A stretch of 64,000 nucleotides of DNA from Gordius sp. MW1 (lineage: Eukaryota > Nematomorpha > Gordioida > Gordea > Gordiidae). The stretch's first letter is position 1. Each line of letters begins with the position of its first letter. Below the pieces are notes generated by a model. It made no database searches. It worked only from the letters and a program-made list of their open reading frames with translations, and was not told the origin of the DNA. The stretch is taken from contig OZ038531.1 in assembly GCA_964036665.1 (NCBI GenBank), positions 9,238,168 to 9,302,167 on the forward strand, read 5' to 3'. Positions 11,311 to 22,180 of this stretch are shown here, piece after piece. The translations under genes and the position numbers were made by a program.

Positions 11311-12534
11311 TTATGTGATGTATTCCCGAAGATTTTTCGGCCAATGGACTTTTCTGCCTTTTCGCGTTACTTTGACTGGTTCTTCCGCTTCTTGTGTCGG
11401 TGCTTCGGCTTGAGTTTCGTCGGCGGTCTGAAAGGATGGCTCCTCTCTACTTAGATGGCAGGGTTTTAATCTGTCTATTGAGACTGAATCTCTTTTACCA
11501 TTTTTTTCAATGACGAAGTATTTTGGTTCGCGTTTTAACACCTTGAACGGTCCGTCGTACGGTGAGGTGAGTGGCCTGCGAACTGCGTCGTTTCTGACAA
11601 AAACATGAGAAGTTTCTAGCAGACCTTGGCTAACCTGTTCTTTTGTCTTCCTGTGGTGTTGCGGTATGGGGTACGGTATTGCAATCATTGTCTTTCTTAG
11701 TTTGTCTACAAAGTTGTGCAGTTCCATTTCCGGTTGTTGGCTGGCCTCAGGTAACTGTAGAAAATAGTCTCCAGGCAGTCTTATGTTGGTTCCATATACG
11801 AGTTCGGATGGTGTTAGTCCAATGTCTTCCTTGATTGTGGCACGGATACCAAGTAACACGAGTGGAAGAACTTCACTCCATTTGATTTTTTCGGTGGCTT
11901 TTAAAGATGCCTTTAATTGTCTGTGGAAGCGTTCCACGAGTCCGTTGACGGATGGGTGATAGGCAGTGGTTTTTATATGCCTGCATCCTAGTGTGTTGGA
12001 TAGTTGTCTGAAAAGTCCTGACTGAAACTGCGATCCTCTGTCGGTAGTAATTGTACTTGGGACACCATAATTGGCTATCCAACTTTCAATTAGCTTGAAA
12101 GCGATCTCTTCGGTAGATGTATCTTTGAGTGGAACGGCCATGGGCCATCTCGAGAAACAATCTATTGCTGTCAAAATATATGTGAAACCGTTTGAAGGTG
12201 GTAGTGGTCCAACTAAATCGACGTGTATGTGTGAGAATCTTGCGTCTGGTTGTGCGAAAGACCCAGGCGTCGTTATAGTGTGTTTATGAACTTTGTTTAG
12301 TTGGCATTTTAAACAACTCTTAGCCCAATTTCTAACGTCTTGGTTCATCGAAGGCCACACATACACTCTTAAAATCAGTTTGCTTGTCGCTCGTATGCCA
12401 GGGTGAGAAAAAGCGTGAAAGTGATCGAAAACCTTCCTTCTGAGTGTTTCAGGTAATACCGGTCGGGGTTTAGTGGTTGAAAGATCACAAAGAACTTTAT
12501 ACTCTGATCCTGGGATAGGGATTAGTTGTAACAT
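11311..12534 (-). CDS. Integrase of CsRn1-type element A
   Basis: An open frame of 407 codons covers the integrase. It shows the HHCC zinc domain (HAFSHPGIRAT, then CLKCQLNK) and the catalytic core with HVDLVGPLPPS, TTDRGSQFQS and the glutamate in YHPSVNGLVERFHRQLKA. A C-terminal GPF/Y-like module follows (SPYDGPFKVLKREPKYFVI). All three DDE positions are present. It overlaps the RNase H frame by about 40 bases in another frame, which in the ancestral element was probably continuous with it. Copy B carries a stop codon in this ORF that copy A lacks. The tail is lysine- and arginine-rich. Confidence 0.9.
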   Translation of the reverse strand: MLQLIPIPGSEYKVLCDLSTTKPRPVLPETLRRKVFDHFHAFSHPGIRATSKLILRVYVWPSMNQDVRNWAKSCLKCQLNKVHKHTITTPGSFAQPDARFSHIHVDLVGPLPPSNGFTYILTAIDCFSRWPMAVPLKDTSTEEIAFKLIESWIANYGVPSTITTDRGSQFQSGLFRQLSNTLGCRHIKTTAYHPSVNGLVERFHRQLKASLKATEKIKWSEVLPLVLLGIRATIKEDIGLTPSELVYGTNIRLPGDYFLQLPEASQQPEMELHNFVDKLRKTMIAIPYPIPQHHRKTKEQVSQGLLETSHVFVRNDAVRRPLTSPYDGPFKVLKREPKYFVIEKNGKRDSVSIDRLKPCHLSREEPSFQTADETQAEAPTQEAEEPVKVTRKGRKVHWPKNLREYIT

Positions 12535-13869
12535 TAGGGATGATGATTCCTTTAAGTTGCTCAGGGTTTGGTCGGGTCCTTTGACGCTTACTGATTTCCT
12601 CTAGGTTGGGAATTTCAGGTAATTCAATAGCATCTATTTCCATCCGGGAAAGACTGAATCGTATGTCAGTAGTGTATTGCGATATGAGGTCCAACTGTCT
12701 TGTTTCTCTTGGAGAATACTGGTCGGGTTTTGCGTTGAATGCGTAGGTGAGTGGTTTATGGTCGGTATAGATTGTGAAATTACGACCTTCTAAGATATGG
12801 CGGAAATGCTTTATGGCCAAATATATTGCGAGGAGTTCGCGGCCAAAAGTACTGTACCGGGTCTGGGTGGGTTGTAATTTCGATGAGAAAAATGCTAGTG
12901 GGTATGCCTTGTCCGAAATGGTTTGCTCCAAAACTGCTCCGACCGCCGTGTCTGATGCTTCGGTGGTCAGTGTGATTTTTGTAAGGGGGTCCGTATTCAA
13001 AAAGGTAAGTGTGGTAAAATTCACTAATGCTGCTTTTGCTTCTTCGAACGCCTTGACCTGAACATCGTTGCAGGTTACGGACTTTTTGGACTTCTTCAGC
13101 AAATCGGTCAGAGGTTGAAGGGTTCGAGAAATTCCGGGTAGAAACCTCCGATAGAAATTTATCATACCTAGAAATCTCCGGAGCTTCTTCAGTGAATCAG
13201 GCAGGGGAAACTCGTTGATGTCCTTGACTTTGTCCAGCAGTTGGGCAATACCGGTGTTTGATACCTGGTGTCCGAGAAATTCGAGTTCGCCAACTCCGAA
13301 TTCGCACTTCGCAGGGTTGATTCTCAGATCGTACTCTTGCAATCGTTGAAGAACGATTCTCAAGTGTTGTTCGTGTTCCTGCTCCGATGCGCTGGCTATG
13401 AGGATATCATCGATGTACGCGTAAACGCAATCTAATCCTCTTAGGACTTCATCAATGAATCGTTGGAACGTCTGTGCTGCGTTTTTTAGTCCGAACGGCA
13501 TTCTTGCGAATTCGTACGGCCGAAAGGTGTTGTGACGGCTGTTTTGCATACGTCCTTTGGCGCAACGGGGATGTGATGGTACGCTCTCACAAGGTCCAGC
13601 TTGGAGAATATGATTTTGTTGTGAAGATTGGCAGTGAAATCGTGTATGTGTGGTATAGGATACCTGTCCGGTATTGTGACTTTATTCAGGCCTCTGTAGT
13701 CTCCACAAGGCCTCCAATCGCCTGTCTTTTTGGCGGCTAAATGCAATGGGGCTGCCAAGTTGCTGTCAGATTTCTGAATGATTCCTAACTCTTACATATG
13801 TTCGAATTCTTTTTTCGCGACGTTCAACTTTTCCGCCGTTAGTCTTCTTGGACGTGCGTACTGAGCTGG
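12497..13869 (-). pseudogene. RT and RNase H of CsRn1-type element A
   Basis: The minus strand encodes RT from about 13869, with [18 protein letters not shown] and [14 protein letters not shown], then in another frame [19 protein letters not shown] and the catalytic YIDDILIAS. RNase H follows, with LTTEASDTAVGAVL, FGRELLAIYLAIKHFRH and YTDHKPLTYAF. A one-base frameshift at about 13521 (between TTPFG and YEFARM) is shared with copy B. A stop near 13793 (MLELG region) is present only in copy A. The segment is in frame with PR except for a TGA at about 13867. Confidence 0.9.
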
Positions 13870-14385
13870 TCATTTCGTTAATATGTGGTGGAGCACATCA
13901 TGAGGTGGAATCTGTCGGTTGAAGTTTAGAGGGGATATGAGTGATGGAAATTCGTGCAGAATTGCATCGAATTTTGTGCTGTGATTGCTGAGTGCTACAC
14001 GGATACCGAATGTCTGATGTGGTGAAGTTGTGCCCTTGGATGATAGCTGGGTAGTAATATCTATGAGTCGTTTATTGTTGATGTCCACAACCAACTTATA
14101 GTGATGTAATAAGTCAGCTCCAATTATGGGGGTGTGTACGTCGGCGACTAAAAATACCCATTTGAATTCCCGTCGCAAACCAAGGTCTAAACTCAATACG
14201 ACTTGTCCGTATGTGTGGATGTTGGTTTGGTTAGCCGCTTGTAGAGTTGGGCCATGCGGGATCAATGGATGTTTGGGAGGGGGTGGGATTACGCTAACTT
14301 CAGCGCCTGTGTCGACGAAATATTTTTGTTGGGTGGACCGGTCGAATAAATAGAATAGGCGGCTGAAAGTACGGCCCTTTCCCAT
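13870..14385 (-). pseudogene. Aspartic protease region of CsRn1-type element A
   Basis: Contains FVDTGAEVSVIP, the retroviral-type aspartic protease active site DTGA, and the later PIIGADLLHHYKL segment typical of gypsy proteases. It lies downstream of the gag CHCC motif in a different frame. Its 3' end HHILTK runs into a TGA, after which the same frame continues with the RT N-terminal sequence [12 protein letters not shown]. The stop is therefore probably a point mutation in a once continuous polyprotein. Confidence 0.85.
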
Positions 14386-14582
14386 TGTCGCCCATATGGG
14401 ACGGCCCGTCAGTTTTTTTGTTGAGAGTTGGTGTTAAAATTGCATGGCTGCATGCACTTCTTGGCTTCCTTTCCAAATTTATAATGGTACCAACATGTGT
14501 CAGTTGGGCGTTGTCTGGATGATTACCTAGATCTGCTTGACCTTCTCCATGTCGTCCTACTGTCGTTGGGATTGCCTGCTAA

Positions 14583-15269
14583 TTAATTTACTCTGAGTTC
14601 TAATTGTGACACAGCTTTGATCAGTTCCTGGATTTCGTTTGTTTGAGTATTGGGAATAGGAATATTGGGAATCAGAATATTGGGAGTAGGGTTATTTGGA
14701 GTGAGGTTATAGGGAGTAGCTACTGATGCTAAGCTGCTGGCTCTGAACGTTTCGTGAATCCTATCAGCGACTTCTGCTATACGATCCAGTGATTGGTCAT
14801 CTCCCATAGTAGCCAAGATGCTTACCACATGTTGGGGTAGCTTATCCATCCAGAGGCTTTTTAAAATCTTTTCGTCCATCACATTATTACCTAAACGAGA
14901 TTTTAAGTATCTTAACAACTGGGATGGGGTGCGGTCTCCAAGGAATGTCAAAGAGAATAAATTCCTTATCCTTTTTTCGTCACTGTCTCCTAGTCTTTTC
15001 ACGATTGCTTCCTTCAGTTTGTCGTAAGGGGTAATTTCAGGAACCGTGAATATGATGTCTGCCACCTCTTCCGCGACTTCTGGGGGTAGTAATTCGACTA
15101 GGTAGGAATACTTAGTCTTCTGCGAGGATATGTTGCGTGTGTGAAACACGGCTTCTACCTGTGACAACCATATGCGAATATTTTTAGGATGGAATTCAGG
15201 AATTCTCACATGAACTGCGCTTTCTCTTGGTTCATTAGAGTCTGGGATTGTTGAGTTTGTTTCCATCAC
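14583..15269 (-). CDS. Gag of CsRn1-type element A
   Basis: A 228-codon frame begins 15 bases inside the 5' LTR/PBS. It contains the capsid-type segments WLSQVEAVFHTRNI, LLPPEVAEEVADII, KEAIVKRLGDSDEKRIRNL and LGDRTPSQLLRYLKSRLG, which are characteristic of CsRn1/Kabuki Gag. Residues about 175-205 form an N/P/I/T-rich linker with imperfect repeats (NLTPNNPTPN). The frame ends at a TAA before the CHCC zinc knuckle, which is found about 90 bases further on in another frame. The nucleocapsid is therefore detached by a frameshift or stop. Confidence 0.85.
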   Translation of the reverse strand: MMETNSTIPDSNEPRESAVHVRIPEFHPKNIRIWLSQVEAVFHTRNISSQKTKYSYLVELLPPEVAEEVADIIFTVPEITPYDKLKEAIVKRLGDSDEKRIRNLFSLTFLGDRTPSQLLRYLKSRLGNNVMDEKILKSLWMDKLPQHVVSILATMGDDQSLDRIAEVADRIHETFRASSLASVATPYNLTPNNPTPNILIPNIPIPNTQTNEIQELIKAVSQLELRVN

Positions 15270-15283
15270 GTCTCAGGTCACCA
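15267..15283 (-). other. Primer-binding site, tRNA-Trp-like
   Basis: Directly inside the 5' LTR, the minus strand reads TGGTGACCTGAGACGTGAT. The expected complement of eukaryotic tRNA-Trp (TGGTGACCCCGACGTGAT) matches at both flanks, with a short mismatch or insertion in the middle. tRNA-Trp priming is the known habit of CsRn1 elements. Confidence 0.7.
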
Positions 15284-15284
15284 A

Positions 15285-15524
15285 TGTTATGATTGTAAGG
15301 TATTTATTTTCACACACACAATAAGGATAAATGTTAGGATTAACAATGAAATAAGATATAAGCGAAATTTGGTATGATAAATTTAAGATATGAATAGCGA
15401 TAGCGATGTGTTGTTTTTTTGGTCCGGAAGAATTGTTGTGGGATGGATTGAATTGAATTATATAAAGTAAAAGTAAGTGAATGTCAGTTCGTTACTTCAT
15501 CTCGCCAATGTCTAAAACGCCACA
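15285..15524 (-). repeat. LTR of CsRn1-type element A (5' LTR)
   Basis: Same boundaries as the left LTR (TGTTATGATTG to CGCCACA on the plus strand), followed by the TSD copy AGAT at 15525-15528. On the element strand a TATATAA-like box lies in the first third, a plausible promoter position. Confidence 0.9.
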
Positions 15525-15528
15525 AGAT

Positions 15529-16397
15529 GGACCATAAGTGTCCGAAATATCGCATTCCGTTTCCCTCTACTCACGTTATCAATCCAAACCACCGTTTTTA
15601 CACAACAATATTTATATAAACGGATTGACAATTCTAGATCATATAGACTTAAAACATTAATAAAACTTCGTGTATCTAGACAATTAGTATACATATATTT
15701 TAGATTAGAAAGGTTTTATAAGTATTATGAAACTTAGATGTATTAAAGGATGAACCCTCAAAATGTTTGTTGTCATATCCACAAGTTGTTTTACAAATTG
15801 TTGTTCACCTCACTTCTGCCAACACTTTACTAAACGTGTTCATAATGTTAATTATAAGAAATGCGTTATTGAAAAAGTTTGCGCTTACAGAAAGAGCATC
15901 AAATTTTTGTCACAAATCATCAAATTTCACCAGAACTCATCTTAGATCTGTTTTTTGATATGGATAAATTTTAAACACAGAATATTTGATATGAAGTAAC
16001 ATTTTTTGTATAAGATTGCATTTTTAGATTATACTGTTGTTTTCTAAATATTCAAATAAAAGGCATTAAGATTGGAAGTTTATTGTTTCAATATTTGGTA
16101 TGAAAATTATATTCATTTATAATTGTAAATTCATCAGAGTTTACATTTGTTTTTATATATAAATTTAAACAATACTTCGATGAAATTACATTTTTAAATT
16201 ATACTTTAGTTTTCTAAATATTCTAACAAAAGGCCTTCAGATATGAAGTTTATTGTTTTAATATTCAGTTTGCCACCACATTGAATTAGCCGCAAAACAA
16301 AATATTGTGACTCCTTGAAATTTTTTCTGTCTGTATAGATAACCATTATACATGAGTAAATCTTTTCCCATCTGTCATTCTACTTTAGTAAGTAAGA
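15529..16397. other. AT-rich non-coding sequence
   Basis: No gene recognised. Two related stretches of about 150 bp repeat here with divergence (TTTTCTAAATATTC, AAAAGGC, AAGTTTATTGTTT near 16040-16090 and again near 16209-16265), so this is an old local duplication. Confidence 0.4.
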
Positions 16398-16836
16398 TGT
16401 TATATATACACTTTATTAAATTAAGGTAATAATGGTATAAGTAGCGATAAGTATATTAAATGAATAATGGGATAAGTAGGGATAAGCGAATTGATATGAA
16501 ATGATGATTGAACTGAAGATTGAATTGATGATTGAATTGGTGATTCAAATGATGATTGAATTGATGATTGAATTGATGGTTGAATTGATGATTCTATTGA
16601 TGACGATTGAATTTATGATAATTGAATTGATGATTTAATTGATGATTGAATTGATAGTTGAATTGATGATTCACATGATGATTGAATGATTTATCCTTGG
16701 ATGGTTGATTTATATACGAAAAAACGGTTTTCTATAATAATCTTTATTATTCCCTAACTTCCTGTGAATCTCCCCCTGTGTGCTGACTATCCGGTACATT
16801 GCTATTGTCAACTCGCCGAAATGTCCTACATTACCA
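16398..16836. repeat. Probable solo LTR with ATTGAATTGATG minisatellite
   Basis: It begins TGTTATATATACAC and ends CTCGCCGAAATGTCCTACATTACCA-like sequence. It parallels the CsRn1-type LTR (TGTTATGATTG to CTCGCCAATGTC...CCACA) and shares internal words such as GGATAAG and GATTGAATTGA. Between about 16499 and 16692 lies an expanded array of units of about 13 bp on the theme ATTGAATTGATG. No coding sequence adjoins it, and no matching 4-bp TSD was found (AAGA on the left, TAAT on the right), so the solo-LTR call is tentative. Confidence 0.45.
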
Positions 16837-17837
16837 TAATATCTTAATTATCAAAAAAAATTATCTTAAAATTTATAAATATTAAAGTTTACCATCTGTG
16901 GATGTAATGTTTGTGTTAGAAGTATCCATTAAGATGGATGAAGCATCCATCATACATTCCTAGTATAAACTAAAAAATCTTTGGTATCGAAAATATTTTG
17001 GTCCTTATTAAGGTTTGTTTAAATATGATCAACATTAGCAATTTTGTTGCAATCGTTTGATAAGTTGTAAGTACCTGAGTAATATGTATATATATTAATT
17101 ATTCATTTGCAAGGTTACTAGTGGAAGGCAAGGATGTTGGTTTATCACAAATGTGTTCTTTAGCAATTAACTTTTCATTGTAAAGAACTCCTTTTCCACT
17201 ACATTTAGTTTTTCTACATCTATAATAGGTTTGTTGGTTTCATCCTACATTTGCTTTAATATATAAATATGAATGAAAGTTTAGAACATATCCAATTCTT
17301 TAGATTTTTTAAATTCTATAAATTTGCATTAAAATCTTTATTATGTTTACCTATTCGATCCATGGCTAAAAAAATGACAAATTCCTCCATATGAGCCATT
17401 GCAATGGATTTGATTTATGTAATTAACAATTCGTTTCGTATTTTATTTCTAACCACGATTTGTGCTACTTTTTTTAACGTTGTTTTATTTGAATTTTATT
17501 GAGGTTTCTGATTTCAGGTGATTGCTACTCATTAGAATATTAAGAGGCTGAGAGCTAGATCACCATGCCTTCTAAATTTGTCAGCATTACCAGTTAAACC
17601 GGGTAGTGTATTTTAATGACTGAATCTAATATAATTATAAAATACATATACAAAAATGGTTTCAACAGCAAACGCGCGCGCATTTTGACTTCGTTACCTA
17701 ATTTCTAAAATGCGTATTATCCCAATTAAGCTAACACTAACCCCTTCCCAAATCTTGGTTAATCAATATTATCCTTCCAACTTCCAATATCGTGGAAGCG
17801 TTTTTATAAGAATATCCCGGACTAAATATAAACAACC
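16837..17837. other. Non-coding, LINE 5' region in its last part
   Basis: No domain recognised. The last 100-150 bases before 17838 are less AT-biased and probably belong to the 5' UTR of the LINE whose endonuclease starts at 17838. Confidence 0.35.
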
Positions 17838-18720
17838 ATGCGGATTAGGATCGCATCTTTGAACATCAATACCTTGATGATGGAGGGCAATCAACAATGT
17901 ATGATAGCTTTTGATAGGAAATACAAACTGGATGTTCTGTGTTTACAACAAACTCGGATCCCCTCTCCAGAGTCAATAATGCATACTCAGACTATACGAT
18001 ATACCACGCAGGTATTAGTGATAACTCAGCTACAGGAGTGTCCACAATTATAAATAGACGTCTCTCAACCTCGAGTATCGATTGGGTTAGTGACAGAATC
18101 ATTATTCTCAATATCACATTCAGGTCACTCACACTTTCATTGATAAACGTCTATGTCCCCACATCATTATATAAACTTTAAATATTAAAAGACTTTTTCA
18201 CTCTCCTTTCAGGAAAGATCAAAGCTTTAAGTCGCAGATCATTGCCGGTCATTATTGGCGACTTTAATTCTGCCGTTAGGTACACTGATCTTGATGACCC
18301 AGCTTGGTTGGCCCTAACTCATTTGGCAAAAACAATAGAAATGAAATTTTCCTGAAAAAATGGTGCAAAGGGTCAAAGTGGCGTATTGCCTCCCCTTCCG
18401 AGCCCCTCACTGATCATCTAGCTACATTTAGAAGAAGGAATAGTTCCAAAATAAGCCAAATAGATCACCTGCTGTGCAGGTCACGGCATTATAAAATTGT
18501 TACAAACTTTCGTGTAATACAGGACACTATCATTGAAAAGCAGCTAAGCTGGTAGTCAAATCAGCCACCTTACGAATACCATCATTGCACATAATCCAAC
18601 GATAAGGCCACAAGGTTTGTCAGGCACAAATGAATTCAGGGAATATCTACGCTCCAAATTTAGAAATACTAATTTTTCCGCTTTACCTATCAATGAATTA
18701 AGTTCAAAAATATCAGCTAT
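17838..18720 (+). pseudogene. LINE endonuclease region (copy A)
   Basis: An APE-type endonuclease is readable in pieces: IRIASLNINTLM and LDVLCLQQTRIP at the start, SDRIIILNITFRS and INVYVPTS, then IGDFNSAV (catalytic-type GDFN), WRIASPSEPLTDHLATF and ISQIDHLLC. Stops and frameshifts separate these pieces. A further segment, SALPINELSSKISAI (about 18655-18710), matches the linker between endonuclease and RT of the LINE at 45749 (DTLPINEDNTLLTKF). The order and spacing show a single LINE ORF starting with the endonuclease. The RT portion resumes at 20299 after about 1.5 kb of unrelated sequence. Confidence 0.8.
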
Positions 18721-18739
18721 ATTTGCTAATGCCCCCAAG

Positions 18740-20149
18740 TTGTATGGATGGCACTTAGGGAATGTGAATAATTTAATAATATATTTATCACAATGCATCC
18801 TAAGCATTATAAAATGTTTCAAAATTCTGATGGAGTAGTAAATATCACTAAAGCATATTTGAATTTAGCAGTTTCTCATCCTTCATGATGTAGTAATTAC
18901 AAATTGGTGGCCAATTAGTTTAAATAATCATACAAGTTAAGCTAAGGTGGCTCGAGCTTTTTTGGGCACACTAGCGTCATTTGTGCCTCCCTAACAATTT
19001 CAAAAGTGCAATTTAGTATTCGATGACAACCTCAATTGATTAAATCATGAGCTTTCTTGAAGTTTTTACGCTTCAACTAAAAGTATACCTCCCAAATTTT
19101 TAAATCTAAATAAGACATTATGTGAATACATTGTTTTGTCATATGCATTACTATTCACATTATAAACGGGGGTTGGCAGGTGCATTCAATACTCTAATTT
19201 CTATAATTGTGGCAATTTTGCAATATAAAATAAATACACACCAACTTTTGCTGTACTAGAAACTATAAGTTAGTTCGAATTGGAAGGTATTATTTAGAAT
19301 ACTATTTGATTATAATTTTGTCATAAAATAAAATACGTGCACTTTAACTTAAAGTTAAAAACCTTATGTTCTTGATCCTATAATAATGCTGCTGTGTTGT
19401 TTTTACAACGTTTTAATATGTGCAACTAATAACCGGTTTTGTAAATAAAAACATTACCATTAAAAGTCACTCGCATTTTGTGGTTTATAACGCTATAATA
19501 AACATGTGATAGACTTTATGATGATGATGGTAATATCAATGGATTACAATATTTGCCTTAATATGTTAAGATCAATTTTGAGGTTTTACCCAGGGTTAAA
19601 GTGGGGTCTCAATTTACCCAAATATGTAACTAAGTCAAATATAGGTGAACTTATAAAATTCTAAGTCTGTTTAAATTTAACAGATACAGTGAATTTGATA
19701 AAAGTTATAATTTGTTAGAATTATAAAATTTATTAAGGTCGTTAATCTAACGATCAGTTAGTATATTTACTATACAAATGCTTCAGCTCCAAAACACTCA
19801 CAAGAGTATTGCTTTAAAATATAAAAAGTGTCAATAAACACCATCATTTGATTCTAAATTTAATGCACAGTTATGTTATTTTATATATTAAACAAAAAGC
19901 GATCCTTTCGTACTATACTTCATATTTATATATAGTTTTTTCAATTTACACTCCATAGAAAATGTTATCTTTAGGAATTAGTTCATATCTATATATTGAC
20001 AATGAGATGTCGTGTCGCGCTATATCATTAAAAAGTTTGCGTATTAAAGTTTTTTTTTAAAAATATTAAGGTAAACCATTAGGATTTTTGTAACACTAAA
20101 TATTTTTGATAAAACATGATAAAATTTTATTTTGTATAAATTTTTCTTA
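18740..20149. other. Sequence interrupting the LINE
   Basis: This non-coding AT-rich sequence replaces the LINE segment between the linker and RT motif 1. Its right border coincides with the GAGAC module ending at 20298, so much of it may be the interior of an inserted TIR transposon. I could not find a matching left end or TSD. Confidence 0.4.
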
Positions 20150-20298
20150 AAAGTCAAGACGAGACGAAAATTCTCGCAGAGACGAGACGAGACCGAGATT
20201 TTTCTAGACCGAGACGAGATCGAGACTTTCATAATCGCTCCCGAGACGAGACGAGATTTTGCTTCCGGGACCGTGACGAGACAAGATCGAAACACTAA
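20150..20298 (+). repeat. GAGAC-rich transposon right end inside LINE (copy A)
   Basis: Motif order AAAGTCAAGACGAGAC, TTCTCGCAGAGACGAGAC, GATTTTTCTAGACCGAGAC, GACGAGATTTTGC, ending GATCGAAACACTA at 20298. Immediately afterwards LINE coding sequence resumes (INLESKIF), so the terminal boundary is sharp. This gives the best definition of the end of this transposon family. Confidence 0.6.
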
Positions 20299-21430
20299 TA
20301 AACCTTGAGTCCAAAATATTCATTAAAATAATATATGACAGAATAAATAATGATGAGGGCTTCCTCAAACATAATTAAGCTGGGTTCAGAAAACGCCGGA
20401 CCTCAACGGAACACATCATCACATTGAGAAATATGATAGATGTATCGCGCTCCAGCGGAAACCCTTTAGGTTTAGTCTTCCTAGACATTTCGAAGGCGTT
20501 TGACTCTCTTTCCCATCTTTACAAATGGGGGTCGCTATGTCTATTAGGAATTCCCAAAAAATTGATCCTTATGATCTTCTGATCTACAAGGACATGAAAG
20601 TAATAGTATCACATCTACAACACAAATCAGATCCGATCCCGGTGACATTGGGAGTTAGAAAGGGCTGTCCATTGTCTCCTCTTCTCTTTAAAACAGCGAT
20701 GGAGTTGATCGTAAAGCGGTCTATACTCGCTTACGATGGCATCAGTATAAACGGTATCAACATACCATCACTACCTTTTGCGGACGATATATGCCTCATC
20801 GCTTCGTCAATATCAGAGGCTCAATCGATGGTTGATAGATTTGCTACTCAGGCGAAACAAGCAGGATTGTTTATAAATGCTGTTAAGTGTCCTGTGCTTG
20901 TAATAAATAACCATTCGGAAGAGGAGTTAATTATTGAAAATAACCCATTACCAGCATCCCACAGAGTTCGGTATCAAGGAGTGGAACTAACAGAGTACCT
21001 TATGCTGACGGATACTTGGAATTAAAGCTCCGGCGAACCCTCAAAATTTTGCTCTTGTTCGGCAATCAGACGCTCACGCCAATTGGTCCTCAACACCCGC
21101 CTGAGGATCTTTAAAGCTATGATTCTACCGACCCTTCTTTATGGGTGCCAATCTTGGTCGTTGCGTGCCCCCGGCATAAAAAAAACTTCGAGTTAACATT
21201 AAAAATATGCTACAAATTGTATGTCAAATCTTCTATCCGGCAACGAAAACAAACGAAAATCTGTGGATCGTTGTAAAGTTCCTTCATTTAAAAATATTAT
21301 GTTAACAAGGAAGTGGAATGGAAAAATACAAATTATTGCTTGACATCTCTGTTCTGGAATCCTCCTTCACTAAGGGTGTTGGCTTCACAATCTATTTCGT
21401 GAAATTCCATTATTGGGTCAGGACTGTTTA
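20299..21430 (+). pseudogene. LINE reverse transcriptase region (copy A)
   Basis: RT blocks are readable across frame changes: AGFRKRRTSTEHIITLRNMI, LDISKAFDSLSHLYKWGSLC, then an open stretch from 20525 with VRKGCPLSPLLFKTAMEL, the catalytic FADDICLIASS, and AGLFINAVKC. The thumb and C-terminal region continues to about 21430 in broken form (ICYKLYVKSSI-like text homologous to the LINE at 45749). It is a decayed copy of the same family as the 45749 LINE. Confidence 0.85.
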
Positions 21431-22078
21431 ATGTTGACAATAATGCAAAATAGGAAACTATGGACAAAGTTCTTAAAAAATCAACTGTCCTGTCGATCTT
21501 ATTCATAATAAACGTTCACCTAGAATGTTCTCTCTAATTCTCATGGAGTTGGGTATTCTATTTTAACATGCCATAATTACACCGCATATCAATCAAATTT
21601 GTTACAGGAACATTACACACGCATAGACTAGATAGACTGCTTATGCTATATGTTGCATATCGTTAATTGTGTGTCAAATTTTCCTCCATTTGGAAGAGCA
21701 CATCTCGGGTATTTTAACCATGTAATTTTGCCCTATAACAGTTAATTTCCCTTCCTCACTAGTTTATAAATTAATGCGAACGTCAATAAATTAATATTTT
21801 ACTAAATATTGATGGCGCTATATTATTTAAAAACCTTAATCGCAGTTTTTACAATTTCAATTTTTATGTATTTTTAAATGATATTTATTTTAAAATGCTG
21901 TTTTTGATGTGTACCCAATTCAGTATTTTTATATTCCCCTTAATAAAATTATTTAATTTGCTTACTAAATTCTATATGATCACCACTTTACCATGTTCAC
22001 GTTAAAATGGTGGAAAAAGGGTACACATTTTGTGCGTTGTCAGCAGTCTACTAGTCTTTGTATACTACACACGTTGTC

Positions 22079-22180
22079 GTCAACGTGGCCTTATGCGCCA
22101 TTTGGCGTTAGAAGGGACCCTACCTTAAATTGCAATTACTTTCGCGGCAATCAATAATACATACAGACATTATTCATAAT
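22079..22180 (+). repeat. LINE 3'-end module (copy A)
   Basis: The block CGTGGCCTTATGCGCCATTT, GGCGTTAGAAGGG and TTGCAATTACTTTCG is followed by AATAATACATACAGACATTATT. The same block occurs at 22548, 42325 and 59195. TTATGCGCCATTTGGCG contains a short inverted repeat (GCGCCA/TGGCG). The ATAC/AGACATT tail is the shared 3' terminus of LINE copies here and probably the feature recognised at reverse transcription. Confidence 0.65.

Larger units (their letters stand above)
11011..15524 (-). mobile_element. CsRn1-clade Ty3/gypsy LTR retrotransposon, copy A
   Basis: This is a full-length element on the minus strand: two LTRs of about 240 bp, a PBS, gag, a CHCC knuckle, PR, RT, RNase H and IN. It is flanked by a 4-bp duplication AGAT (11007-11010 and 15525-15528). 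The gag motif CWYHYKFGKEAKKCMQPC (about 14440-14497) has the C-H-C-C spacing known from CsRn1/Kabuki elements, and the PBS resembles the 3' end of tRNA-Trp, as in that clade. The coding region carries several lesions: a TGA between PR and RT, a frameshift in RT, a frame change between RNase H and IN, and a stop in RT N-terminal sequence near 13793. It is therefore not autonomous. Confidence 0.93.
8275..22163. repeat. 13.9-kb direct duplication, copy A
   Basis: This block is colinear and nearly identical with 28551-42407, separated from it by 6.4 kb. Homology begins at TTAAATTTATTCATC and ends at AATAATACATA inside a LINE 3' tail. The two copies differ by scattered substitutions and small indels. 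Examples are a 6-bp difference near 8855, an additional run of about 14 bp near 10970 in A, and a 3-bp difference in the integrase. They also differ by private nonsense changes, so the copies have diverged and are not simply the same sequence read twice. It contains several different transposons and does not behave as one element. Confidence 0.9.

Noticed and set aside
18740..20149. Host intron inside a LINE-derived gene
   Set aside because: The LINE is full of stops on both sides, and the right border ends in a transposon end module, so insertion is simpler.
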